This document shows, in pieces, positions 27,948 through 37,021 of a stretch of DNA of 58,385 bases; position 1 is the first letter of the stretch; each line of letters starts with the position of its first letter. Under the pieces are notes generated by a model. That model ran no database searches, was not told the DNA's origin, and was given only the letters and a program-made list of their open reading frames with translations. Location: the NCBI GenBank assembly GCA_903231505.1, contig CAFBRK010000298.1, forward strand, positions 1-58,385, written 5' to 3'. This DNA is from Olavius algarvensis associated proteobacterium Delta 3 (GTDB lineage: Bacteria > Desulfobacterota > Desulfobacteria > Desulfobacterales > CAFBRK01). Position numbers and translations under genes: made by a program.

Positions 27948-28865
27948 ATGCTCGAATTGCCGGATAGAGGATTTTATAGATCGATAAATGTACATAACTC
28001 AAACACAACCATTGTTTGCGATTGGGTAGAAGCATCCGTTCTTTTTAATGAAGGGCGCTTATCAAAATCTGAAATAGTTGATGCCCTAACTGATCTGGAA
28101 ATCTATACCAGCTCAGACTTTGCATTTGGGTATACAGAGCTCTTGTTCAACGAATTGAATTCAAGATGGAAGGGGATGCCTTTATCATACCCGTTCAGTA
28201 GAGAAAATAATGTATTTAAAGCAATAGGAACTTGGGAAGATTTTTTAGAGTATTCATTTTGTCTCATTATTAGCCTTTTACCGCAATATAAAGCATGGAA
28301 AGAAGAGGTTGATCCTGACTATTTTCAGCAGGGTGATTTGTTTGAAGCTATTACAGCATTTCGCTTAGAAAAAATATTACCTGAATGGCAAGTTGAGAGG
28401 TATGGTTGGACACGTGATCATGCAACACCGCTTAGAGATTTAATGCAGGATCTGGCCGGGCTCCTTTGTGAGCGCTGTGGAGATGTAAATCATTGGGGAG
28501 GCGAAAGAGCTAACGATGCTGGGCTTGACGTGCTTTGTGTAAAAACATTCCCAGATGAAAGAGTAGGTTTTTTTTCCCTACTAATCCAATGTGCAAGTGG
28601 AGCAAATTGGAAAAGTAAACTTAGAGATCCGAACCTAAATATATGGCGGAATTTTATTCAATTTGCTTTTGATCCATGCAAAGCTGTATCGATTCCATAT
28701 GCGCTTGATAGGGCAACATATAGAAAAAGTGTAAAATACTCTGGAGGTTTGTTATTCGATCGTTTGAGACTATTTTCTAAGAAACTTGAACCGATTGACA
28801 ATGCTGTGGCAAGAAAAATTAAATTGTGGTTACAACCCGCTGTAGATTCTTGTCCTTTTATGTAG
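27948..28865 (+). CDS. PD-(D/E)XK-like putative nuclease paired with ParB-like protein
   Basis: A 305-residue protein without a clear named family. Residues 185-225 read like a restriction-endonuclease-fold core: GERANDAGLDVL with D194, a strand ending in LLIQCASGANWKSK with Q214 and K222/K224. This matches the D...(E/Q)xK geometry, with Gln in place of Glu. The upstream helix EAITAFRLEKILPEW supports the fold. ATG 27948 begins 1 base after the ParB-like stop with GAGGACGA upstream; an in-frame TTG at 27927 is less likely. Nuclease activity is inference; a DNA-cutting effector for the ParB-like sensor is the working idea. Confidence 0.62.
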   Translation: MLELPDRGFYRSINVHNSNTTIVCDWVEASVLFNEGRLSKSEIVDALTDLEIYTSSDFAFGYTELLFNELNSRWKGMPLSYPFSRENNVFKAIGTWEDFLEYSFCLIISLLPQYKAWKEEVDPDYFQQGDLFEAITAFRLEKILPEWQVERYGWTRDHATPLRDLMQDLAGLLCERCGDVNHWGGERANDAGLDVLCVKTFPDERVGFFSLLIQCASGANWKSKLRDPNLNIWRNFIQFAFDPCKAVSIPYALDRATYRKSVKYSGGLLFDRLRLFSKKLEPIDNAVARKIKLWLQPAVDSCPFM

Positions 28866-28974
28866 TGGAAGCAGGAGAAATGGTGGCTCTGTTTTCGGAC
28901 TAGAAAAAAAACGTACAGAATAGCAATACGAGGTCCGCCCTTAAATTTACGGATACAAGAGCGAGAGGTAAAAA

Positions 28975-29145
28975 TGTCAAACCTTGAATTGTGAATAAAC
29001 TATTCACCGTGAATAAATAACCTCGATTTTTGGTCTGATTTACTTCTCACCAGCCACAGTGCGAGATTGTTGGAAACCAGATGGGCAACGACCCGAAGGT
29101 TGAGATTAAGTTTGTTGAATTCTATTCACAATTCAAGGTTTGACA
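28975..29145. repeat. 23-bp inverted repeat pair bordering IS remnant
   Basis: A perfect 23-bp inverted repeat (28975-28997 and 29123-29145, core CAAACCTTGAATTGTGAAT) encloses about 125 bp. The right arm overlaps the end of the IS4-type transposase remnant. A tandem TGACACCTTATC follows at about 29141-29165. It may be the junction left by insertion or inversion of the IS. Confidence 0.75.
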
Positions 29146-29484
29146 CCTTATCTGACACCTTATCCGTTGGCGTAGAGCTTTTTGACATGAGCACTTGAAC
29201 AAAATCGCAATAGATCCGCCAGTCGCTATTTTCATTGGCATAGGCAATTGTGCTGTGCGAGACTTTACATATGGTAAAGCTTCGTTCGTATAGCACGGAA
29301 ACAACATTCAATACCACGCAGACTCTCGCGATAAGTTAGTTGAGCAAAAGCCATACAAAGAAATTGATCAAAGCATGTAAAAGCGCACTCGGTAATTAAC
29401 TTTATAGCGGTCAACGCAGCGACGAAATTTTTTAATAGGGAGAAAGTCCATAATTCGGGAAAATACGGTTTGCCCTTTGTACAC
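29126..29484 (-). pseudogene. Degenerate IS4-family transposase N-terminal fragment
   Basis: Three minus-strand frames in turn give one recognisable protein. First, from GTG 29484 behind AAAGGAG: YKGQTVFSRIMDFLP and KKFRRCVDRYK. Then FDQFLCMAFAQLTYRESLRG and RTKLYH (about 29270-29380). Then KVSHSTIAYANENSDWRIY (about 29180-29270). This is the DUF4372-type N-terminal domain of IS4-family transposases. At least two frameshifts separate the parts, and the DDE catalytic domain is missing beyond 29126. It is a dead fragment. Confidence 0.82.
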
Positions 29485-30186
29485 TGATAGTCTCCTTTCA
29501 CTGTGTAAATAAAAACATCAAAAGGGCTATAAGGATACCAAGCTGTATTTCTAGTCGATCCCATGCCATTACGTCATATTTTTAATATAATTTCTATTAG
29601 TTATAAAGTTTTTTCAGAAATTTAGTGGGAAAACAGTGCTTTTATACCAATTGTTGATTTTTATCGGGATAGACAAAAAAACCTGCAAATTAAGGATTGA
29701 CAAATTCGCATCAAGCTAATAAGTTTATTTTTAATATCCCAAATTGCTAGTTCAAAATATGCTCAACTTAAAGTGCAAATGCAGTAGCAGATCGATTTAC
29801 GACTCTATATCTCACCACATTTAATTGCACCTTGATAAGCTATCGAAACTTCCCAGTATTACACTACTTGAGCCTAAATCTAAACTGTAGTTTAGATATC
29901 AAAAAATGCGAGTGTTGAATTGAGAATATTTTGAATTATTCACAATTCAATTTTCGATGTAAAAGTCTTTGATAGATGAAGTCTGTTTCGTTTCCAATCT
30001 ACGCTATATTTTTCTCTCAGTAATAAAATCCTCATGATACTGAACTATAATAATAGAAATACTTTATTTCCTACCCTGAATATATATAGAGAGAAATTTT
30101 GTTAAAATGTGGTTTAAATGCCCGATTTTCAATAGAAAGATTCTTGATGACAGTATTATACAGTCACGTACATGAGGAGGCGAGAT
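29485..30186. other. Gene-free AT-rich stretch
   Basis: About 700 bp without a credible gene. Short inverted motifs (TTGAATTGAGAATATT next to TTGAATTATTCACAATTCAA near 29915-29955) echo the ends of the inverted repeat at 28975. The last bases carry the GAGGAGGCGA ribosome-binding site of the membrane protein. Confidence 0.5.
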
Positions 30187-30885
30187 ATGCTAGAAATACA
30201 ATACTTATTTATTGCCGCACCGTTAATCTTGACCGGTATTTCACTATTATTACAGCATTTTTTTGATGACTCTGATAAGCAGAGGATTTTTTGCTCAGAA
30301 CTGCGTGCTAAATATCTTTTAACAAACACTGGACCACTATCATTTATTGCGAGCGACCCAAGCCAGCTAACTAATATATTAAAGGAATTCTTGAGGTTCA
30401 GGTTAGTTAGATTACATTTTGGAATAGTAAATTTCATTATTATATTCGGCTTAGGTCTAGTTATAGCAATATTACTTAGCACAGTTATTCTAGGTTTTAT
30501 ATATCAAAACAACAATCCTCAAAATCAAATAAAATATTTTTTCTTAATTTGGCCATCAATTTCTCTGCTAACTCTGTTTTGTCTAATTGTGCAAATCACG
30601 TTTGCCAGGCAAAATTGCAAAACCGCAGAAAGGATCCGTGAATTGATCGAGTGGGATCTGAACGGAGAGGGTGCTTTTGAAGATCAATGCAGTCGAATAG
30701 TCGATCAGAATCAAACTCCTGTTGAACGCCAAACTATGGAAATCAAAGGCGCTTACAAATGGATAACAGACATAAATATTCGCATTTATAGGAGGTTGTA
30801 TTCTTTTTTAACAGTTATCATCGCCGATGCAATTTGCCTTGGCATTCTTTGTCCATGGCTCTGGGAAACAATTGGCATATCCTAA
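30187..30885 (+). CDS. Four-span membrane protein of unknown function
   Basis: A 232-residue protein with four likely transmembrane helices: near the N-terminus (LFIAAPLILTGISLLL), two in the centre (IIFGLGLVIAILLSTVILGF and LIWPSISLLTLFCLIVQ) and one at the C-terminus (LTVIIADAICLGILCPWLW). The loop between helices 3 and 4 is hydrophilic and about 70 residues long. No family recognised. ATG 30187 is chosen because AGGAGG lies 7 bases upstream; ATG 30172 would put this ribosome-binding site inside the gene. It stands alone between an IS4 remnant and an IS30 element. A small membrane effector of a defence system is possible but unsupported. Confidence 0.65.
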   Translation: MLEIQYLFIAAPLILTGISLLLQHFFDDSDKQRIFCSELRAKYLLTNTGPLSFIASDPSQLTNILKEFLRFRLVRLHFGIVNFIIIFGLGLVIAILLSTVILGFIYQNNNPQNQIKYFFLIWPSISLLTLFCLIVQITFARQNCKTAERIRELIEWDLNGEGAFEDQCSRIVDQNQTPVERQTMEIKGAYKWITDINIRIYRRLYSFLTVIIADAICLGILCPWLWETIGIS

Positions 30886-30976
30886 TGTAGGATGTGAGAA
30901 GCGACAGTGAAACAGTATGAAATAACCTATTTAACGGAGTGTTGCCCGACCCATGAGCTAGAGCCTATGTATTCGT

Positions 30977-32078
30977 ACAATCAAGTCGCAAGTGCACCAA
31001 GAACTTCTTTGTAGAAGACTTCATGGGGCGTTTGGTAAGCGAGGCATTTTCTTGGCCTATGGTTGAGCATGCTCACTTTTAATGCAAGATCCTGATCAGA
31101 GAATTTCTTAAAGTTTATTCCCTTCGGGAAGTACTGCCTGAGTAATTTATTGGTATTCTCGTTGGCTCCCCGCTGCCATGCTGAATACGGATCGGCGAAA
31201 AACACCTTGAGACCGGTCCTTTTCTCGATCTGCTCAAACAAGGAAAATTCCTTGCCATTATCAACAGTCAGCGTTTTTCTCATGACCCGGGGGATACGCC
31301 AGAAGGCCTTGATGGACTGTTGAGTCATGGTATCGGCCTTTTTTGTCAGAGAGCTTGGCGGCAATCAAATATCGGCTTTTGCGTTCGACATGGGAGGCAA
31401 TTGCACCACTTCCCTTGGAACCTTCAACGCTGTCACCTTCCCAATCGCCAAAACGGGTGCGCAAGTCAACCACCTTGGGTCGCTCAGAGATACTGACGCG
31501 GCCCGGGATCAGGCCCCGGCCTGTCCAATAGAGCCGTTGCTTGCGGCGTTTTTTATGTCGACAACGCAGATGGGTGTAAAGCCGCCGTTTGTAGCATCTT
31601 GATAAATCCATTGATAGACTGTCTCATGGCTGATGCGCATCCGCTTTGAGTTGGGATAATCAATGGGCAAGCGGCCGCTGATCTCTTCAGGAGACCAATC
31701 GTGCTGATTTTTTTTATTCACATACGCGATGAGCCGACGATTCGAGCGTTTTGGAACATGTCTGGGCCTGTAGGTTCTGGCGTTTGCCCAGTCCTGAGCG
31801 GATTCATGCCAATAGACCGCATCTTCGTCTAATGGGTGCCGGTTGCGTGTTACTTCTCGACTGATAGTGGTGTGATGCCGACCGAGTCTGCGACCAATCT
31901 CTCGATAGCTTAGCCCGTAAAGGACCAGATGATAGATGACATAGCGCTCCTCAAGTGCTAAATGACAATAGGGCATGATGGGCTCCTTCTGGTTGTAAGG
32001 TTGGTGGTGCTTCCTCACATTACCAGAACGCCTGTCATGTCCTCCATACATTCAATTGGTGCACTTTGAAGTTGAAGC
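30977..32078 (-). mobile_element. IS30-family insertion sequence, inactivated
   Basis: About 1.1 kb. The ends share an imperfect inverted repeat around AAGTGCACCAA (30990-31000) and its complement TTGGTGCACTT (32056-32066), extended by TTCAA-type bases. It encloses the frameshifted transposase at 30981-31976. A diverged second copy enters the window at 58278. Confidence 0.85.
30981..31976 (-). pseudogene. IS30-family transposase, two frameshifts
   Basis: ATG 31976 starts MPYCHLALEERYVIYHLVLYG, the IS30 helix-turn-helix region with GRRLGRHHTTISREV. The frame is lost near 31577, after YQDATNGG. A second frame carries LYTHLRCRHKKRRKQ and GDWEGDSVEG (first catalytic Asp) and is lost near 31340 within SDKK. 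The third carries LTVDNGKEF (second Asp) and SAWQRGANENTNKLLRQYFP (catalytic Glu), and ends LGALAT. All three parts of the DDE domain are present, so either two indels or sequencing errors inactivated it. Confidence 0.87.
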
Positions 32079-32226
32079 TACCTCACCTCCTTTCTATTCG
32101 ACTGAAAAGTGCTGTTTAATAATTGTCAATCGTAATAAGCTCTGCTAAACGAATCATTGTACACAAATTACTACTAAATTATACTATCTCAGTAGATTGA
32201 GAACATTGAAACAATAGGGGATTAAA

Positions 32227-32634
32227 ATGGATGTCATTTCAGTTGTGCAAACGATTAAGGACAAATTCAGTCAAACTGGCTCATCTGCAAATGTGCCCCT
32301 TATTAAAGGGAGTACCTTCCAAGCGAAGCTAATGGATGATGGAATTTCAGTTGACAATCTCGGCAATCAACCTTTTCTTCCATGGGCAGTCTTTCAAGAA
32401 GCTATCTGTGTTATGATTCGACAGGGGGGCAGCGCAATACGTGGCGATGCGATGCAATCAAAGTTGGGTGATGTTGGCCTTCCATTCAATTCTATAGAGG
32501 GTCATATAGCGCAGGTGGTTTATGGCAAAAAGGTTGGAGAGGCAGTCTTTCGGCGTATAACTCCAATTGCGTGCATACTTATTTGGGCGGGAGTTTGTAA
32601 AGCGAAACCTGGTGAATTAGCTTTGTCTAATTAA
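32227..32634 (+). CDS. Hypothetical protein
   Basis: A 135-residue protein with no recognised family. The N-terminal half is polar (IKDKFSQTGSSANVPLIKG). The C-terminal half contains LPWAVFQEAICVMIRQGG, GDVGLPFNSIEGHIAQVVYG and FRRITPIACILIWAGVC, so it is compact and partly hydrophobic but without a clear membrane span. An AGGGGAT ribosome-binding site precedes ATG 32227. The gene lies next to an HNH nuclease fragment and a zinc ribbon ORF, a combination seen around restriction loci. It could be an accessory restriction protein; that is only context. Confidence 0.6.
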   Translation: MDVISVVQTIKDKFSQTGSSANVPLIKGSTFQAKLMDDGISVDNLGNQPFLPWAVFQEAICVMIRQGGSAIRGDAMQSKLGDVGLPFNSIEGHIAQVVYGKKVGEAVFRRITPIACILIWAGVCKAKPGELALSN

Positions 32635-32788
32635 AAGGCAAACCTGGTCTACCTTCTTGGCACTTCGGACACTTGCGTTGCCAAATGTCAGAACCATTAG
32701 CTCCATAGTGATACTCACAATTTTGGCATACCAATTCATAAACCCACTGTAGATGATCATTGCCAGGAATGTCGGTCTTCCTTACCAC
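32627..32788 (-). CDS. Small zinc ribbon protein
   Basis: A 53-residue frame with two CxxC pairs: VYELVCQNCEYHYGANG and WQRKCPKCQEG, ending RPGLPFN. The pattern (GANGSDIW between the knuckles) is one that I recognise from short conserved bacterial zinc ribbon proteins. The proposed start is GTG 32788; no ATG is available, and an in-frame TGA lies 12 codons further upstream. It overlaps the end of the convergent gene at 32227-32634 by 8 bases. The gene may be a trimmed remnant. Confidence 0.45.
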   Translation of the reverse strand: MVRKTDIPGNDHLQWVYELVCQNCEYHYGANGSDIWQRKCPKCQEGRPGLPFN

Positions 32789-32904
32789 ACGTTGACTATT
32801 TCTGGGGAATAGGGGACGTTCTCAACATTTAAACATTTGGAACCTTTATAGGTAAGAAAACACATGACTGGTAATTTTCAAAGGATTTTGCTATCCATCT
32901 GGAT

Positions 32905-33135
32905 ATGCTCGAAAAATACTTAGAAAAGTTTTCCCGCCTGCGAACCGATAAGAATCGGAATCGATATCCTGCCCATACCCATTACAGCGCCCCCCACAAA
33001 CCATTTCTGTTGATGTCCGTCATGGATTTGATAGCCCAGGGGCGGATCACTAAAAATTTCATCGAACCATCCTTTGAGCTTGTCGACACATGGAACGGCT
33101 ATTGGAATGCCATCATACAGCTCAGGTATCAATAG
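32905..33135 (+). pseudogene. Truncated HNH-type endonuclease N-terminal fragment
   Basis: 76 residues: EKYLEKFSRLRTDKNRNRYP then APHKPFLLMSVMDLIAQG. This is the characteristic start of a family of restriction-type HNH endonucleases of about 290-330 residues. The frame ends shortly after NGYWNAI, and the following 65 bases hold no continuation in any frame. The nuclease domain is missing, so this is a remnant. Confidence 0.7.
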
Positions 33136-33199
33136 AGAGTTTTAGAAAAATTTTTTATCAGGGTATGCTAAACGGATAATTTAAGAGGGTGGCTCAACA

Positions 33200-34702
33200 A
33201 TGATGAATGAACGCTACATTGGTGTTGATGGATGCAAGGCTGGGTGGTTCTTTATCTGTATTGACGCCGCTGGTGATGCAAACTTCGGGATTTATAAAAA
33301 TATTAATGAATTATGGCATGCCTTCCATAACGCCACCGTTATTCTAATTGATATCCCGATCGGCTTAATGTCAAAGAAGGGAATTGGGAGAGCGTGTGAT
33401 GATGCCGCCCGAAATGTGCTGAAACCTCTTAGGCACAGTAGTATTTTTTCTCCTCCTTGCAGCGAAGCGCTTTCTGCGGAAAACTATGAGGAAGCATGTA
33501 ATATTAATCAGAAAGTCTGTGGACGAAAGATATCAATATTTGCGTGGGGAATTTCTCCAAAGATAAAGGAAGTAGATGATTTTTTACAACACACTCCAGA
33601 AGCTATAGGCATACTCCGCGAGACTCACCCGGAAATCTGCTTTTGGGCCATGGCCGGATACAAACCAATGGAGCATAAAAAGAACAGCTCCAAAGGACTG
33701 GCTGAAAGATTGGACCAACTACAAAAGAACTATGCAAAATCAACTTCCATTTATAAGGCCGCCCTCAATAGATATTTTCGAAAGGACGTTAAAAGAGACG
33801 ATATACTTGATGCTTTGGCCAATGCAGTTGTAGCAACTCAGTTGAAAGGCGCAGGTGCCACTTTGCCGACGAATCCCCCCAAAGACCAACGGGGTCTTTC
33901 TATGGAAATGGTATATGCACCTCCTTCAACATTTCCCGACGAAACGCAACACCCAAAAGAAATAGCGGCAATGATTGGTCGGTTGATTTCGGAGAAACAT
34001 TTATTTCCTGAAACAGAAATTTTTAATGAGACTTGGATGCTCAGGCTAGTTCTAAATATTTTCCAAGCGTTGAAAATCTCCCAACATCCACTTAAATTTT
34101 TGCCTGGCAGCCGGTGGTTCTCCGAGGGTCTTATCCCATCAACTTTTCTCGCCCGTTATCGCGGTGATAAGCTTGCCGAATCATGGACCCATGCTGACGG
34201 CATTATAGGACATTTTGAGGCTGGTAATATGGGCAGGGCAGATATACGTCTTTCTCAAGATGCGACCCATGTCGTTTGTGTAGAAGCGAAAATGTTTAGC
34301 AAGCTATCTCCGGGCGTTACAAATGCTCGCTACTACAACCAGGCTGCCAGATATGTGGCATGTATGGCTGAGATGCTTAAACGCGCAAATCGGAGGCCTG
34401 AACAATTCGAGCAACTGGGATTTGTGATAATCGCGCCTGATGAGCAAATTAGGGCAGATGTTTTTACGCAACAGATGAGCCGTGGCCATATTCTGGAGAC
34501 GGTCAAACGGAGGGTGGCTGCTTATGAAGGGGAAAAGGAAGCTTGGTTCTCTGACTGGTTTCTTCCATTGTTAAAGGCGATAGCAATGAAAATTCTCAGT
34601 TGGGAATCTGCCCTTGAAGAGATCGTGAAGCAACGACCTGAAGATGGAAAAAATTTAATGGCCTTTTACCGTAGATGTCTGGTCTACAATCGAGTGAAAT
34701 AG
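33200..34702 (+). CDS. DUF429 domain fused to PD-(D/E)XK-like nuclease domain
   Basis: A 500-residue two-domain protein. Residues 1-215 match DUF429, a predicted RNase H-like nuclease domain: YIGVDGCKAGWFF opening, ILIDIPIGL, CDDAARNVL, RETHPEICFW and the C-terminal DDILDALANAVVA. Residues about 250-500 are a second domain with a PD-(D/E)XK-like core (GRADIRLS with D348, then VCVEAKM with E362 and K364) and downstream helices (YYNQAARYVACMAEML). Both domains suggest nucleic-acid cleavage. ATG 33200 has AGAGGGTGG upstream; ATG 33203 is equally possible. It lies alone between nuclease and IS debris. The fusion is unusual; activity and target are unknown. Confidence 0.78.
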   Translation: MMNERYIGVDGCKAGWFFICIDAAGDANFGIYKNINELWHAFHNATVILIDIPIGLMSKKGIGRACDDAARNVLKPLRHSSIFSPPCSEALSAENYEEACNINQKVCGRKISIFAWGISPKIKEVDDFLQHTPEAIGILRETHPEICFWAMAGYKPMEHKKNSSKGLAERLDQLQKNYAKSTSIYKAALNRYFRKDVKRDDILDALANAVVATQLKGAGATLPTNPPKDQRGLSMEMVYAPPSTFPDETQHPKEIAAMIGRLISEKHLFPETEIFNETWMLRLVLNIFQALKISQHPLKFLPGSRWFSEGLIPSTFLARYRGDKLAESWTHADGIIGHFEAGNMGRADIRLSQDATHVVCVEAKMFSKLSPGVTNARYYNQAARYVACMAEMLKRANRRPEQFEQLGFVIIAPDEQIRADVFTQQMSRGHILETVKRRVAAYEGEKEAWFSDWFLPLLKAIAMKILSWESALEEIVKQRPEDGKNLMAFYRRCLVYNRVK

Positions 34703-34861
34703 GGGGAGGATTGGGGTCGGACCAAGATAAGCTATTAAGAACATATGTGATTTCACCAAAAAGGAGCCTGATTTTTGCCTTAGATCGCTCATTTTGATAC
34801 CGAAAACACCATTCTAAGATCGTTCCCACCTTTCCATGATACCCGATTTTGAATTTGTAAA

Positions 34862-35962
34862 TTATTTATTGGGCGAGTAAACACGAATTGTTGTATCATC
34901 AACGAGCCCGAAATTAGGTACAATCGGATTAGTATCAGCGGCAAATAATTCAACTACATGTTCAGCGTTTTTTATTGCGGGAAGATCAACTCTAAACTCA
35001 AACTTTCCATATTCTCCCAATTTGTCTATTGGGCCATCACGAAGAATTATTTTCTGACTGCCATTAATAATCACATACGCTAACGAGACTCCAATATCCC
35101 CGCCATCTCTCAGTATAGAGGCTTCATCCATTACATAGCCGTTAAATACAATGGTTATCATCTGATTATTAGGAGGAAAAATCAAATTCGGATAAGCATG
35201 AACTGAGCCCGTTGGGGGGATCTTGTCGTCGCTAATACTAATAATGGGGGCAGAGGAAATAACCCAGTCGGGTGGCCCAACTAATGAGCAATCATTTCCA
35301 TCGGCGCTCTTATCGTAAGCGATGGCACCGCTTCCACTATTGAAATTCCAATACCCAATTAAACCAGTTTCGTCTCCATACAATTCTCTATTCATTGTTT
35401 CACGGATTTCATCAATTGATCGAGCAACATTCCAAACTCTCACTTCATCAATAGTACCTAAGTATCTATAACTGGAGTTCCATGATTTTCCTCCTATGCA
35501 CAAATCAGTTGCCACATTTTCAATTGGTCCGGTATATGCGACACTTGATACAAGACTTCCATTTAAATAAAGCCTCATTTCTGATCCATCATAAACTCCA
35601 GCTACATGATGCCATAGGTCGCTATCAATCGCTCCTTGGGGGGAGTGACAACCTTCGTCTTTAACGACAAAACTAACCGAATCTATAGCTTGGTAGCCAT
35701 ACCAATGCAGATTGAAATTTCCCTCCCTTCTGCCCAATTCTCTTTTACCAATAATATCTTTACCAAAACCGCTATTTTGATCTATTGGCTTAAACCAGGC
35801 TTCAAGCGTCAATTGGTCAGAGATCTCTAATAAAACACCTTCAGAAATTAAATAGTCGTTACTTCCGTCAAAGTAGAGAGCATAATTTTCAGCAATTGCG
35901 GGCGAAGCCCAAATAGCGGCAATCGAGACCATGATTATTAGGACTGAAATAAATAGCTTCAT
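34862..35962 (-). CDS. Secreted LamG-like (concanavalin-fold) protein
   Basis: A 366-residue protein with a signal peptide (MKLFISVLIIMVSIAAIWA, cut near SPAIA-EN). Residues 24-225 form a LamG/concanavalin A-like jellyroll: YALYFDGSNDYLI, LTLEAWFKP, WHHVAGVYDGSEMRLYLNG and IDEVRVWNVARS. The C-terminal ~130 residues appear strand-rich, perhaps an Ig-like or carbohydrate-binding domain. ATG 35962 follows an AAAGGGGGG ribosome-binding site; the upstream extension would remove the signal peptide. Probably exported, possibly binding polysaccharide or surface ligands. No adjacent enzyme suggests its substrate. Confidence 0.82.
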   Translation of the reverse strand: MKLFISVLIIMVSIAAIWASPAIAENYALYFDGSNDYLISEGVLLEISDQLTLEAWFKPIDQNSGFGKDIIGKRELGRREGNFNLHWYGYQAIDSVSFVVKDEGCHSPQGAIDSDLWHHVAGVYDGSEMRLYLNGSLVSSVAYTGPIENVATDLCIGGKSWNSSYRYLGTIDEVRVWNVARSIDEIRETMNRELYGDETGLIGYWNFNSGSGAIAYDKSADGNDCSLVGPPDWVISSAPIISISDDKIPPTGSVHAYPNLIFPPNNQMITIVFNGYVMDEASILRDGGDIGVSLAYVIINGSQKIILRDGPIDKLGEYGKFEFRVDLPAIKNAEHVVELFAADTNPIVPNFGLVDDTTIRVYSPNK

Positions 35963-36369
35963 TGAAATCCCCCCTTTTAATGAAAAAGGGCGAACTACCC
36001 GATGGGGCAATTCAACCTCCATGAGTTTCGGCAATACTCTCATACTATGACCCACCATTGATAGATATGTGTCGCCAGTTTATGTCGATTGGTCTGAAGA
36101 GTTATTCAGTTAGGTGCTTTCAAGATTAAGAGAGGAGAGGTTCGGAGAAACAGGAAATATTTCTGAGCTGTTACAAGTGTGATTATCGGGCTAGCGAATC
36201 ATTATTAAGAATCCTATCGGAACACATATCATATGTCAAAATATTAATTCCTCTGTTATTTCAATATATAACGTCTATTGTTTTAAAACTTTCTCCCGAT
36301 TCATGGCAAAGAACGCCTTTACTGATTGCTTATCATACTGCATTTCGGAAAATAGGGCCGAAAAGATAG

Positions 36370-36744
36370 TCAATATTTGGATTTTCCAACACGCCAGATA
36401 TCAATCGGTAAATTATAGTACTCAATAGTATTGATCAGACGGATCCAGAATTTTTGATCTTTTCCCGATTCCAGTATCAGAACAATTCCCGCCTTCCGGT
36501 TCAATTTTGATGCATAATAACCACTTTGCCCGATGGCCTCCGCCCAGTTATTGCCGAAATCAAACTCGATCGCGTGGGTCTCGGTCACGCAATCGCACCG
36601 GGTGCCATCATCTAACCTAACCTCAATCTTGCCTCTATTCGCTTCGCACCACTGCTCCTGATACCACTTTTCCGGATGGACTCGTTTTGCCATCAGTGGC
36701 TGCGGGAACATCAGCAGGATGATGAATAGGATCGTTGCTTTCAT
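36370..36744 (-). CDS. Small exported protein, CDCxTxTHAIEFDF family
   Basis: A 124-residue protein with a signal peptide (ATILFIILLMFPQPLMA). The mature part has WYQEQWCEANRGKIEV, TRCDCVTETHAIEFDFGNNW, AEAIGQSGYYA and GIVLILESGKD. I recognise this as a widespread small family of unknown function. The THAIEFDF and IVLILE strands around AEAIGQ resemble a minimal PD-(D/E)XK-type fold, which is speculation. The four cysteines could form disulphides after export. A truncated paralogue lies at 42305-42436. ATG 36744 is preferred over 36756, because it starts the hydrophobic signal directly. Confidence 0.75.
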   Translation of the reverse strand: MKATILFIILLMFPQPLMAKRVHPEKWYQEQWCEANRGKIEVRLDDGTRCDCVTETHAIEFDFGNNWAEAIGQSGYYASKLNRKAGIVLILESGKDQKFWIRLINTIEYYNLPIDIWRVGKSKY

Positions 36745-36865
36745 TTGAGGATCCATTTTTTTGCCGTAGCGTCATCTTGTTGGACTGTCTACATGTATAC
36801 TAAATAACATGAATTATGTCAACAATTAATATTGCAAACATGATTATTTTTGGTATATTTGCCCC

Positions 36866-37021
36866 ATGGCTGATCAAAAAATGTTTTCGACACGAATCGA
36901 TCCGAAACTGCAGAAAGACGTCAAGATTCTGAGCGTCAAGATGGATAAGTCCATCTCCCAGCTCACCGAAGAGGCGTTCAAGGATCTTCTCAAGAAGTAT
37001 GGTGCGATGAAAAATGCCTGA
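36866..37021 (+). CDS. Ribbon-helix-helix type antitoxin-like protein
   Basis: A 51-residue protein: KMFSTRIDPKLQKDVKILS then KMDKSISQLTEEAFKDLLKKYG. A short strand followed by two helices and the motif KSISQLTEEA is the standard ribbon-helix-helix pattern of small DNA-binding antitoxins. The start is ATG 36866, with no good ribosome-binding site. Promoter-like AT-rich sequence (GTATACTAAAT, TGGTATATTT) precedes it. No intact toxin follows; the next 700 bases are decayed, so it may be an orphan. Confidence 0.62.
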   Translation: MADQKMFSTRIDPKLQKDVKILSVKMDKSISQLTEEAFKDLLKKYGAMKNA

